From contig JBAIAC010000019.1 of assembly GCA_037349315.1 (NCBI GenBank), positions 20,212,501 through 20,276,500 of the forward strand: DNA of 64,000 nt. Direction: 5' to 3'. Position 1 is the stretch's first letter. Each line of letters opens with the position of its first letter. This stretch comes from Chelydra serpentina (Eukaryota > Chordata > Testudines > Chelydridae). Under the pieces are notes generated by a model. That model saw only the letters and a list, made by a program, of their open reading frames with translations, was not told the origin of the DNA and did no database searches. Of the stretch, positions 12,608-23,439 are shown piece after piece. The position numbers and the translations under genes were made by a program.

Positions 12608-13395
12608 CTCTGTCAGGCCACTGCTGGAAGATACACTTCAGCTTCTAATACACACTACTATGCAGGGCTTTCTACATTTTTGTTGGTATCACAAATTGTA
12701 CCATCACTTCATTGGCTATTTAACATAGATGGTTCCAGTCTTTCATATTCTATCTGAGTGAGATTAACTCTGTCCTCTCTGCCTACTACCATTTATTTCC
12801 TTTGACCTTCTAGATGTAGTTTTATTCCAATATCTTTCATGGTCTGTTTGCTGAGGATCTACACAAAATGTATCTAATTATTCCTTCTTCATTTTGAGTT
12901 CTCAACAACCTCCTGGTTATAGGTATAAAAATTTGTCCATTTTGTCTACATACATTATTAAAATTTTCCCCCTTTCCTGCCATGCCTATGTTAGGAATCA
13001 CATACACCTTTCCAATGCTATGCTCCTTTCCGCCTCCAACAAACAGTAAAAAGAATGATTTTTTTACTGTTGTGATCACTATCAAATCCATGCCACTGCT
13101 TGCTCGAGTTAATTGATTTTTACCCCTATTTGCCCCTTTCTGACTTGTACTGCTTCCGTAATATGAGGATTGTAAATCTGTAGGGCTATCAGGTCCATCT
13201 GCAATAATATTACAGAATTAATATATGACAGCATTATTTTCTCATAGTGATTGGCTAGAGTAGTTGAAGACCTGAATCAAGCTTGAAATTGTGAACTTAT
13301 TGAGCCAGTAATTAGCTATCAAAAAAGCCTTCCCCGTTGTCTATTATTGCTGGCATATATGCAATCATAGCTAGGTAGTGGATTGGGAACCTTAA

Positions 13396-13637
13396 TAATA
13401 GCTAGCATTTCTCTAATGCCTTCTGTTCAATGATCTCAAAGCTTTTCTACATACATTAATGTCATTAAGTTGTTAAATGTTTATTTCCATTTTACTGATG
13501 GTAAAAGTGGGGCTAGAACAATTAATGGCTTGTCCAAAGTTGAACAAGTCCCTGGCAGAGCTAGGATTAGAATCCAGCTCTTCTGGTTCCAAGTCCTGTG
13601 CTTTAATTACAAGACTATCCTTCCCTCCTTAAGATGG
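13396..13637 (-). repeat. MIR-like (CORE-type) SINE, antisense
   Basis: On the plus strand it reads like the reverse complement of a MIR element: CCATTTTACTGATGGTAAAA, GGCTTGTCCAAAGTT, GGCAGAGCTAGGATTAGAATCCAG, then TGTGCTTTAATTACAAGACTATCC. These match, in order, the conserved blocks of the vertebrate MIR/CORE SINE family. It is strongly diverged, so this is an old insertion. Confidence 0.7.
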
Positions 13638-15765
13638 GCAATCAACTCCTGTTGACCATGACTTCCAAATGTGGACAGGCCTGGTATAATTTTAGCCTGA
13701 GGGATCTTTCTCCATCATGTGGGGGAAGCAAGCCAATGGTACAGAGAATACATCTCAATATTTGCACTATGAACCAGGTTAAACTCAAGATCCAGTGAGC
13801 TTTAGAGTCTTCTTTGGCTTGCTGACCTTACATTTTCAGTTACAACGTTGCCTCATGCTGAAGTTGCTGATCCTCCTCCCATTGAACGGTCATGGATTTC
13901 AGTGGGAACAAGCTCAAGCTCTATGTCAGGAATTTGGTTGCTGTCCAAAGCCTATGGATATATATCATTTAGGAAAAAAATTAAAAACAAAAAATGAGAC
14001 ATTGGTTTAAAGGATCACACCTCTGAAAGTGAGTGTAAAGCTAAGAGAATGTACAGCAAACATGGTCTCTGCCGGGTCTAACATATTGATAGAATGGAAG
14101 TAATGGTCAGACAGCTGCTTAAATTCTTACTTGTAACCTTTAATCCTGCCAGAATTTAGAATTTCCGGCCCTTCTCTTGGTTTAGTTCTGTTTGTTTAGA
14201 TTTTTGAGTGTGTTAAACCTAGGCAGTAGACTGGTGTATGGTGAGTAAGAACAGCAAAATAGCCAAACCAAAATAAAAACCCAACACTTGAACACTGCTT
14301 ATTTTCTCTCAATTCCCTCAATAGTGCATAAGATATTGCTGACTATGTAATGTTGTTACCAGACTGTTTCAAATCAAGAGACTAATTGGACGTTAAGATT
14401 CATCTCAGAACATGTTAATTAGATTTCTTTATTTCTAAGTTTCTAATGATTTCCACCTTGAAACTGAAAATATATGTAAGAACTCATTAGCCTACTCCAT
14501 AAAATTGCATTGTATTGCCTGTAAGGGTGAGTTTAGACAGATTTGTTCTTTATTGAAATGAGCACATTTCTTTTTCAGTGCTATACATTTAAATACCAAA
14601 TTTTTGGGGGAAAAAACAAATAACTTCTTAAATAAGCCTCCTTTAGGTGCCCTTTCTTTTCTGCTTAAGAGATACTGTATAACAATGATAGACCTATGGC
14701 AATTCACAAAACCCATATGAATACTAATATATTCATCCAGAATCATTTTAGTGAAGACCAAATCACTTTGCAATGGAGAGATGCCCAGTAACTCTTTATT
14801 CTTATGAAATACCTCAGGGGTGAAAAGAAGAATAGTGCCACAATTTTTTAAGTAAAAGAAAGTCAAAGTCAGAATAAAGCTTCATTATACTTAAGTGATT
14901 CCATAACAATTCTTTACTCTGGGGTTTATAATATGGAAAGAAAGAGATTCTTTTAGCTGAAATTATGCCATTTGAACAGGTTCTGTTTAGAAGAAATTTT
15001 CCAAAAAAAATGTATAAATACACACATGTGTGTGTATATATATTATACACATTATTGCTGAGATGTCACCAGAATCTCTCCAGCATATGAGCTCAACTCT
15101 ACTCAAGGCAGGGGGTGGGGGAAAGCAATGGCTGGATTAAGTCCCAGACTCCCAGCTCCTGGAATCATGTGATTATATCAAAATCTCAGCTTTCATTATT
15201 TTAAGAAATTCTATTTCTAGCCCTCCTGGTTCTGAAGAAAAACGTGAAAGGTTAATTGAGTGTAGCTAAAGCACTGAATTTTACCTGAGTCGGCAGACAG
15301 TCTGGAAAAAAATTAGAGGGGTAAATTGCCTCATTCATCTCAAAAGTATATTAACTCAAAGACCCACTAGTCTGCTCCCCCCCGACACCCTGCCAGAAAA
15401 GTGCTCTGTGTACTGAAGAAGAAAAAAGCTGTGGTCTTGGCCCACCAGTCCATACAGACAGGCCCCAGCTGCTGGGGAAAGTAAGGTGGGACCCCGTGGC
15501 TCTGTGGAAGGAAGAGGGGGCCCATGCTGTTACTGAGGAGAAGGGAGCCCTCTGTTATCAATCCTGGGGGGGAAAGAGGGCTTCATACTGCTGCCTCTGC
15601 CCTTCTGGGAGTGGAGAGGAAGAAAGTGGGGGGGCCCTCCAACTGAGGGCAAGGTGGGGGGGGCCTGAAGGGGCAGAGCCATGTATGGGGCCCATGTCAC
15701 AGGGGGCTTAGTGACCTAATTTGGCCCTATGAGCAACTCTGCTGCTTAGAGCTGTTGCTCTCTAA
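13638..15765. other. Non-coding, with a GC-rich block at 15365-15720
   Basis: A (CA/TG/TA)n tract lies at about 15017-15050. The block at 15365-15720 is much more GC- and purine-rich than its surroundings, with several runs of seven or more G or C. It may be an old repeat, but I see no termini, target duplication or protein similarity. A 71-codon frame there is explained by its composition. Confidence 0.5.
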
Positions 15766-15995
15766 GGCTTGGTCTACACTAGAAAATTAATTTGGCTTAG
15801 TTAAGCTGACCTAACTCCCTGTGTAGACGGTGCTAGTTTGACCAATTAATTTTTCCATTGACCTAGCTACCACCTCTTGAGAAAGTGGATGAGCTACACT
15901 GATGGGAGAACCCCTCCCGTCAGCTTAGATAGCGTCTACAATGAAGTGCTCTGGTGCAACTGTGCCACTGTGGCATTTCAAGTGTAGACAAGCCC
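15766..15995. mobile_element. Harbinger-like MITE (TSD TAA)
   Basis: A 230-bp element. The left end GGCTTGGTCTACACT and right end AGTGTAGACAAGCCC are inverted repeats with small indels, flanked by TAA on both sides (15763-15765 and 15996-15998). A 3-bp TWA duplication with GGC/GGG-starting TIRs fits PIF/Harbinger. No transposase frame is present. The copy at 38294 starts with the same kind of terminus (GGCCTCATCTACACTA after TTA). The three-base duplication is weak evidence by itself; the TIR pair is the stronger part. Confidence 0.7.
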
Positions 15996-16829
15996 TAAAT
16001 TGTGCCAATAACATAGGACCCTTAATGAACCCTACACCAGGGCAGAATTGGTGTTATGGAGCAGAGCTCCATCATGCCGCCTCTTCACCCAAAATTTCAC
16101 CCAAGTTTTGAGAAGTCAGAGGCACAAAGCCAGATCAGTCACAAATGCACCAGCAAGGAGTTCCCCACACGTCAGGGGAATGCTGTGCTGAGCATTTGCA
16201 GCCAGATAAGTTCCTTTGTACCACATGACACAGAGAGACCATAACTTCCTTTGAGAATCTGGCACCATTCATTTTAAAGTTTCCAGTTTTCTTGCTTCCA
16301 GGACAATTGGATGGACTTTATTATTTTTAAAAAAATCAAATACTTAACACTACAATGGTTGTAAAACCTCAGCATTTATCATACATGATGTTTGAGTACT
16401 GTACTAATAACGATTAAACTGAGGTAGATGTTTAGTATGTGTTTGCAAATGTTGACTTTTTTAATGGTAACCACCGACTTAGCTTTCATGGGAATTACTG
16501 TGCAGTATAGGTTCCTGAAGCAGTTCACCCACCCATTCCAGACTTTAACTCTCCCCACATTCTTTGAAAGGAGGGACTTCCTTCTGAGACAACCAATACC
16601 ATTCATATATTGAGCAGGATCAGAGCAGTTTTTAATACGTTACCTTCATTTTTGTACCTGTTTCTGCACATCTCACCCATACAAATTTGGACACTCATTC
16701 CACTCAAGCTGAATCCTCAGTGCCTGGCTGCTTCAGGAATGCAGGTTATGTTACTGCAAATTAACATCTAGGAAATGAGTCTGACACTTAGCGGTGGTGA
16801 CTTATCATATGCTTTTCTCCAATGGAGAG

Positions 16830-17011
16830 GGGGGAGGGATAGCTCAGTGGTTTGAGCATTGGCCTGCTAAATCCAGGGTTGTGAGTTCAATCCTTGAGGG
16901 GGCCATTTAGGGATCTGGGGCAAAAATTGGGGATTGGTCCTGCTTTGAGCAGGGGGTTGGACTAGATGACCTCCTAAGGTCCCTTCCAACCCTGATATTC
17001 TATGATTATAT
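16830..17011 (+). repeat. Turtle tRNA-derived SINE (Cry I / Pol III type)
   Basis: The head is tRNA-like, with an A-box-like TAGCTCAGTGG at 16840-16850 and a B-box-like GTGAGTTCAATCC at 16881-16893. The tail from 16934 to 17002 agrees at 66 of 69 positions with the 3' end of the CR1 at 50614-50682 (read in reverse complement), ending in ATTCTATGATT. SINEs of this build, with a tRNA head and CR1 tail, are known from cryptodiran turtles and are mobilised by CR1 reverse transcriptase. The copy looks complete and only lightly diverged. Confidence 0.92.
16840..16893 (+). promoter_or_regulatory. Internal RNA polymerase III promoter (A and B boxes) of the SINE
   Basis: TAGCTCAGTGG and GTGAGTTCAATCC are spaced as in tRNA genes, about 30 bp apart. 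They drive transcription of tRNA-derived SINEs from within. Whether this copy is transcribed cannot be told from the sequence. Confidence 0.7.
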
Positions 17012-17072
17012 GATCCTTTTGTGAACTGAACAGATGTAAATAAATGGTTATTCATTTCAGTAGTCATACAGG

Positions 17073-17077
17073 TAACC
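17073..17077. repeat. TSD of solo LTR, left copy
   Basis: TAACC, identical to 18004-18008. Confidence 0.85.
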
Positions 17078-17652
17078 TGTAGAGAGGTTTGGCGGGGGAT
17101 CACACTGCCTCGCTACTTCCTTTGTTGTATCGAGGAATTAGCCTGACTGCGGGGGTCTCACACCGCGGCAGCAGTAGAGGCAAAACATAAGTTATTCACA
17201 CCCGCTTGGTGGGTAGTGAGTGAGTCACGGGCTCAGGTCCTTAAACAGGAGCTGAGCAACTGTTATATAATGTGCAGGCCCTGGCCCTGGATCAGGGTGG
17301 GGCAGCAAAGAGTTAGTGGCTCAGGCCCTCAGGAAGGGGCTGAGCAAACAGGTAAACAGCAAGCCCAGGCCCCTGGCTCCGAAGGGCCTGGGGGAGGGGG
17401 AGACTGCCACCCACACGTTGGGTGGCAGAAGGGATGCAGGCCCACCCACTCCACTGTGTCCCAGCCCGGGGCCATAGTAGCAGCAGAAGACCCGCTGCTG
17501 CATCAGTGGGGATCCTGGCCGCAACATACTGACATCGGCTCTGGCAGTGCTGCAGCCAGACTAGGGTCAGCTGCCCCAAGGCTACTTCCTAACTCCCCCT
17601 CTAGAGGTACCTGGGTCCAGACGATGTCCTCCAAGGGGTCAAGCACCATGGG

Positions 17653-17724
17653 CTCCTCAGGGTATTTGGCGAGGGGCAGGCTTGACAGCTCCTCTGGGTA
17701 GCTGGAAAGGGGCAGGCTTCGCAG
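17653..17724. repeat. Two-unit 36-bp tandem repeat in the LTR
   Basis: Both units begin CTCCTC and contain GGGGCAGGCTT. They keep frame with the open frame on the minus strand, giving a 12-residue repeat. Confidence 0.8.
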
Positions 17725-17873
17725 CTCCTCCAGGCTCTGGTCAGCATCAGGCATCGGCCGGTCTGCCCAGTGCTCGGGTTGGCCGCCGATTGCTGGGGTC
17801 TCCCAACCAGGAGCTAGATCACAGGCGTCTGGCCTCTCTGGCGGCTGTTTCTCTAGTGAGCTCTGGAGGTGGT

Positions 17874-17881
17874 CTTTTATA
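17874..17881 (-). promoter_or_regulatory. TATA box of the solo LTR
   Basis: TATAAAAG on the minus strand. It is the only good TATA box in the LTR and sets its orientation. Confidence 0.65.
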
Positions 17882-18003
17882 CTTCCTGTCCTGTGCCTTG
17901 ACCTCTGGGGGGCGGGTGCAGGATTCACTGGCTCTGCCCACTTTGGTGTCCAGAGAGGCTTGTCCTTCTCTGGGGCAGTGGGGAACCACATCGCCTCACT
18001 ACA

Positions 18004-18008
18004 TAACC
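18004..18008. repeat. TSD of solo LTR, right copy
   Basis: TAACC, identical to 17073-17077. Confidence 0.85.
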
Positions 18009-20814
18009 TTAAAGTGATTGAGTATTTGGTCCAGCATGTGGACCAAGGTTGTCATGTTGTAGATATGGAAGAAGCTTGCTTCTTTACATAGTTCTGTGTT
18101 TGTGCCAGTGACTCAGCACCAAGACTGTCACAATTTGGAATATTTTCCCCAAAAGTGAGAGAGCACGGGCAAATGGATCAAGATAGTCAACAGAATCACT
18201 GTGCCAGTAGTAGTGTGTCCATGTGAGTTGGTGGGGAACAGGGTGGGAGGTATGCGAATTGAAAGAAGTTCCCTCACAGTACACATTTCCATCACTACTT
18301 CTGTGCCTGAGCCAGATGCACTACTTTCTGTTCACACTCCCTCTGCCTCTGAGACACTGGCAGATAGTCTACCCTTTTTCCCCACCTCGGGAGGAGCTGG
18401 ATTAGGCTAGAATTGGGGCAGGCACAGAGAGCAGCACCTGCCACTAGTTCTCTTTTTCTCTCCTTTCTGCAAGTTTGGGCCCACTGACGTTTTGTTCAGT
18501 GAAGGAGATGATAGTACTGATGTTGTCTAATGTTACCATTGCTGTTTTTCTCTGGTTCATAACTGTACAGTTGAAGAGCTCCTTGCAGATTTGGTTGAAG
18601 CAAGCAGATTTGGCCAACTTATATTATCAAGTTGCATGCCACAAACATGTTTTTACTGTGGGGAAATAAATATGACTATATCTACATTTATAACTGATCT
18701 GGAAAAAAAGAAGACACCAGACAGCCAACCTTTACAGGTTGATTGGTTTATTTATTTATATATCATGGATATAATTTGAACTCTGGACTGTTGATGAATT
18801 TCTAAGAATATTTATTTTTGACTACTAACTACATTTATCTTATGCCTTTTCACTTATTTTCTAATTTTGTTCAAATATACAGAGAGCAAGAAAGTTAGGA
18901 ATATATAATGTGGTGTTTAAAGAGCACAGGAAAGGGACTTTGAACTCATTTAGCAGGTATTATAGCTTTGTATCCAGTCCCACATTTTTTCCCCCGAGTA
19001 AAAGGTGTGTTGTCCTCATACACTGTCCCTGTGCATTGGGGCCTCAGCTTGGATAATGCTGGCTCCAAACAGCTGAAATGGCCTTTTATAGCACATGAGG
19101 GAATGCAGATTTTTAATTAGGTGTTTAAATTTAAAAATTAATAACAGAGCTGTTGACGTTATAAAATAAACCAAGAAAAAGTCAAATGTATTGTACTTGC
19201 ATTGATGAAGCTTGCATTCAATTGTAGAATTTGCACAAACTTTTTAAATAATATCTCTCCAATTATTATTTAAAGTAAGCAATATTTGCCTTTGCTGTTT
19301 AAAATGCAGATGTGATTTCTTAGATTTTTTCTTTCTTTTTTAAATTCGGTTTTAGGCCTTTATTCATGTCTAATCCCTTTAAATGAACTGTATATCACAT
19401 TTATGAAATGTATGGCATTAGAAGGAAGCAGACTACTTTGTTTTTAGACAAAGAACCCAGGGTAAGGGGCAATGTTTTCCCCCTCACAGGTGATGGAGTA
19501 TGTACAAAGAATGTTGTAGATAATGGCAGCCCTGTCCTCTGAACAGATGGTGATGGTCCTGTTGCTAGGATAAGGCCTGAAGAATTTAGTTTTTAATTCC
19601 ACATTATTTGCCTCAGTGCCATGAATATCCCTTGGTTTCCTGAGGCAAAAACACAAAAAATACACATAAAGAGAAAGAAAAGTGACACGCAGATAGAGAG
19701 GGAGACAGAGAAAGGGAAAGGACTGGAGCCAGGTCAATAGAAGCTTTTGGGAAAATGTCTGTTCATCTGTCTGCAATCACCTGGGTTTGAAAGGCAGGCA
19801 GGAAGGAAGATTGGTTTGGCACAAGAACTAGGCCTTTGATGCTTTAGATACCACAGAGAAAAATACCCATTTCTTCCCATTAGAAGTCTGTTGACTTTCC
19901 TAATTAAGATAAACATGTTTCTGAAGAAGTTAGCTCTCAAAGTACTAAAAACAACCAAGCTTATAAAATATATACACACACAAGGCCGTGTGCCAAAAAC
20001 TAGTGCTGGTGGTGGTCTTACAAATCACTTTACAGGAATATTTTTAAATCATTGCCTTATTTAAAAGTGAGTGAATTCTATTCCCTCCAGTCAATTAAAT
20101 ATCTAATTTCAACTCAAGTAGATAATAACCAAAGTATTTTTATATAAATGAATGAACAGTTAGAAAACTGTTAAACACATAGCCCTTGAGCATGAAAAAT
20201 ATATTCGTTTAACTTTTATTCTTTTATCGTTAATTTGCTACAGAGACTTTGCACTTGTATCATTTTAGATTGTGGCACAGGGAAAAAGGGTGTGCTATTT
20301 TGACAAGAATAAAACAAAGTGAAATTGACAAGTCCTTCTGCACTACTTGAAATAGTTAGATAGGACTTGGATGGGCATTTAAGAACAAATGGACTGACTA
20401 TGCAGGGAACCTTGCATCTCCATGCCCGCTGAACCTTACTGAATAGGCTGGCACATAGGCCTGGGGCCTATGAGTTCCATTGCTACACTGTCCCAGTGCC
20501 CCTAATGTTCCATGTGTCAAATGGCAGCAACTACTCTACAAGCCTATGAGCAGAGTAGTGGCTGCACAAGGATGTGTTGCTGGCAGGTTGGGGGATTAAT
20601 TCTGTACCTTTCACCACATATTCAGTGCCTGCACAAAGCGTACATAAGTCAGGCATTGTACAGCAGGGGACCACATGTCATTTATTCCAGCCTTGAAATG
20701 CTGTGTGATCGGTGATTCTCTTGTTGAGAGCACTGATCCCAGACAACACTGCAGGACAACCCCAATAGCTGAATTAGAAAAAGAACAATGCTCGTTATCA
20801 GTCATTAACATCAT
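18009..20814. other. Non-coding stretch, nothing recognised
   Basis: No gene or clear repeat. A purine-rich tract lies near 19660-19720. Frames of up to 110 codons show no domain. Confidence 0.5.
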
Positions 20815-21850
20815 ATCGATCCCAGGTAAGATAATGGAGTGGCTGATATAGGAGTTTATTAATAAAGAATTAAAGGACATGATGTAATTAATGTAAATCA
20901 ACATGGGTTTATGGAAAATACATCTTGTCAAACTCGATAACTTTTTTAAAATGAGATTACAAGTTTGGTTGATACAGGTAATTGTGGTGACACAATAGAC
21001 ATGTGTAAGGCATTTGCTTGGTACCACACAACATTTTGATTAAAAAAAACCCCCAAGATTTAGAATTTACATGGCACACACTGAATGAATTAAAAAGTGG
21101 CTAAATGATAGGTTCTCGAAAGGTAATTGTTAACAGGGAATCATCATTGAGTGGGTATATTTCCAGTTTGGTCCTGCAGGGATCAGTACTTGGCTCTATG
21201 CTATTTAACATTTTTATCAATGACCTATAAGAAAATGTAAAATCATCACTGTTAAAGTTTGCGGTGACACAAAACTTGAGGTGTGGTCAATAACAGAGAG
21301 GACAGGTCACTAATTCAGCAGGATCTGGATTGCCTGGGAAACTGGGCATAAGCAAACAATGTGAGTTTTCATATGGTTAACTGTAAATGTACATATCTAG
21401 GAATAAAGGGTGTAGGCCACTCTTACAGGATGGAGGACTCTGTCCTGGAAGCAGGGACTCTGAAAAAGATTTGGCAGATAATCAGCTGAATAGGAGCTCT
21501 CAACGTGACACTGACCAAAATAGCTAATGTGATCCTGGGATGCATAAACAAGGGAATCTCAGATAGAAGTAAAGGTTATTTTCCCTCTGTAATCAGCCCT
21601 GGTGCAACTGTGGGTGAAATATTGTGTCTAGTTCTGGTGCTCACAACTTAAGAAGGACATTGACACATTGGAGAGGGTTCAGAGAAGAGCCACAAGAATG
21701 ATTAAAGGATTAGAAAATATGTCTTATAGTAATAGACTCAAAGAATTCAGTCGGGTGACTTGATTATATTCTATCAGTATCTACATGGGGACCAAATATT
21801 TGATATTAGGCTCTTTAGTCTAGCAGAGTAAACTATAAGACAAACCTTTC
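20815..21850 (+). mobile_element. CR1 LINE, ancient sense copy
   Basis: Decayed CR1 on the plus strand. DNA similarity to CR1 RT runs in order: ATCAACATGGGTTTATGGAAAA (cf. QHGFMEN), TTGGTCCTGCAGGGATCAGT (cf. GVLQGSV), TTTAACATTTTTATCAATGACCT (FNIFINDL), GTTAAAGTTTGCGGTGACAC (KFADDT with a lesion), and AGAGGGTTCAGAGAAGAGCCACAAGAATGATTAAAGG (RVQRRATRMIKG). Stops and indels interrupt every block. It is of the same old subfamily as 48805-50020, sharing the block around ATGGAAAATA and TTGTCAAA. It carries neither the endonuclease nor a clear 3' end. Confidence 0.85.
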
Positions 21851-21969
21851 TATTATTCATAAAGAACCAGAACTAAAAATACCGCATATTTATTTTAAAA
21901 AATGTTAAATGGGATGTTTGGATTTCTTTTTTGGTGTAGGGGAAGAAGTGAAAAAAAGATAAAGGTAGG

Positions 21970-21970
21970 G

Positions 21971-21998
<28 letters not shown>
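21970..21998 (+). repeat. (GT)n microsatellite
   Basis: An uninterrupted run of about 14 GT units. Confidence 0.95.
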
Positions 21999-22001
<3 letters not shown>

Positions 22002-23439
22002 GTCTTTATACACTTTTTTCTCCTTTGCTTTGTACTTTTCCCTCCTTATCCCTATCAGCCACTGCACTTTAAAAAAAAATATTTCTGAGCCAACCAAAAG
22101 AGCTGTGATCAGATCAAATTAAGGGAGTTTTAAAAATTGACTCAGTTGGACGTAGACTTTACAGGGTCTCCAGACAGCTGGTGTTTTCATTACATGCTCA
22201 GCAGGCTGTAACAGGGAATACTGATTCAAATGATGGCCATATCTGGAAGACCCATACCATCTGAATTTGATTAGGTCTATCTACCTTTGGGACCCTCACC
22301 CCTTTTACTTCCCACTGTGCCTCCCCTCTTTCCAGTGGGCCCTAGAATCCCTTCACCACTTATCTGAATCTATTTTGTGAGGATGGTGCAGGTTTCGTCT
22401 CCCAACATCTCCAGTAGCTTGGAGACAGCAGCCATTTGTCCCGTTCTCCCTTCAAAATTTCCATGTGATGACCAGGTGGTATGCTGTTCCCATTTTTGTT
22501 TTTTGAAAAGGTCCAGCAAAATATACTTGCTCTCTCCACCATAAACTCAATTCAGAAAACTATTAGACTTTTGACTATCAAAAAACACCTTAGGCTTAGT
22601 TCTGTTCTCCATTCTAGGGGCATAAACTCCATTGGCTTTGGTGTAATGGAGAGCAGAATTTGGCTGCTGGCCCTTCAAAATTAAATAAAAAATAATAATA
22701 AAAAGAAAGAAAAATAGAAGCTTACCTCTGGTATTTGATCAGAGATGAAAGAAACCATTTCCTTTGGAGAGCTAGAGAAGTGGTTTCCCATGCAATGTGT
22801 TTTATGGCACACAAATGAGCCTTTGTGGCTCAAGCTGTTTATTCTTCATATTGTATGAAGGAGTCAGACTCACAATTAATACTCAACTAACATGTCAGAA
22901 AGAACATTTCCTCTCTCAGCTTATACTCTTTCTATATTTGGCCTTATTCTTTTTTTCCACAATAACTGTTCTTTTTGTATGTGTTCTGAGCAAAAGAACA
23001 AAACAAATCTGCACTGCGCTATTCATCCTCACGTTTTTAAGGCAAAGTACTCTGCTAAGTGCGTTAGTCGCTTATCAAAATAGAAACCAGCTTTATAAAA
23101 CTTTATTTCTTAATTTCACAAAAACCCTAAATCATTTCTCTTAAATATACATTGATCTTTATTTTTTGCACTCTACTAGATCAGGTTAGACCCTTTTATT
23201 TCATATTAATGCAAAAGTTGCCTGTGGCACTGCTACCTTACATGTAAGACACAGATTTGTCTCCTAGTTATTTTATTCTACATACTCATCATTCATATTT
23301 AATGTTACATGCACTTGACTTTTTAATTCCTTATACTGAATGACAGACCCACTCATTCACAGCACACCCATGGTTTAGATTCTCTCTCCTGGGGTCCCTT
23401 CTGGTTTCTTTTATATTCATAACATCTCATGCTTCGAGT
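21999..23439. other. AT-rich non-coding stretch, nothing recognised
   Basis: Contains an A-rich (AATAA)n tract near 22680-22712. No coding or repeat family assigned. Confidence 0.5.

Larger units (their letters stand above)
9516..13395. other. Mostly unique non-coding DNA
   Basis: Apart from the 31-bp duplication I see only simple-sequence tracts: a G-run near 11465-11477 and (AGC)n at 12581-12607. A GC-richer block at about 10505-10690 (GGATTTGGATCCAGTTTCG) looks like an old repeat, but I cannot classify it. Confidence 0.5.
17503..17991 (-). other. 162-codon open frame inside the solo LTR, product unknown
   Basis: An ATG-started frame begins 12 bp inside the LTR and runs through the TATA box. 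The predicted product is Pro/Glu/Leu-rich, without a signal peptide or membrane segment. Residues 89-100 (ELRSLPLSSYPE) and 101-112 (ELSSLPLAKYPE) form a two-unit tandem repeat that corresponds to a 36-bp DNA repeat at 17653-17724. I do not recognise a family. LTR frames are often chance products of high GC content, and a coding frame across a promoter would need transcription from further upstream. It could instead be the relic of a captured coding sequence. Function is not inferred. Confidence 0.3.
17078..18003 (-). mobile_element. Solo LTR, 926 bp, TSD TAACC
   Basis: On the plus strand the unit starts TGTAGAGAGG and ends CCTCACTACA (TG...CA), flanked by a perfect 5-bp duplication TAACC at 17073-17077 and 18004-18008. 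These are the marks of a complete LTR left after recombination between two LTRs. Orientation is taken from a minus-strand TATAAAAG at 17874-17881, about 125 bp inside the 5' end. No internal gag or pol is present. Near both ends lies a related 22-23-bp direct repeat (GGGGATCACACTGCCTCGCTAC near 17095, GGGGAACCACATCGCCTCACTA near 17980). A 5-bp TSD fits Ty3/Gypsy or some ERV groups; the family cannot be fixed without its internal region. The LTR is GC-rich and contains an open frame. Confidence 0.88.

Noticed and set aside
16836..16905. Possible tRNA gene
   Set aside because: A and B boxes are present, but the sequence continues directly into a CR1-type tail and does not give a proper tRNA cloverleaf end. 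It is the head of a SINE.
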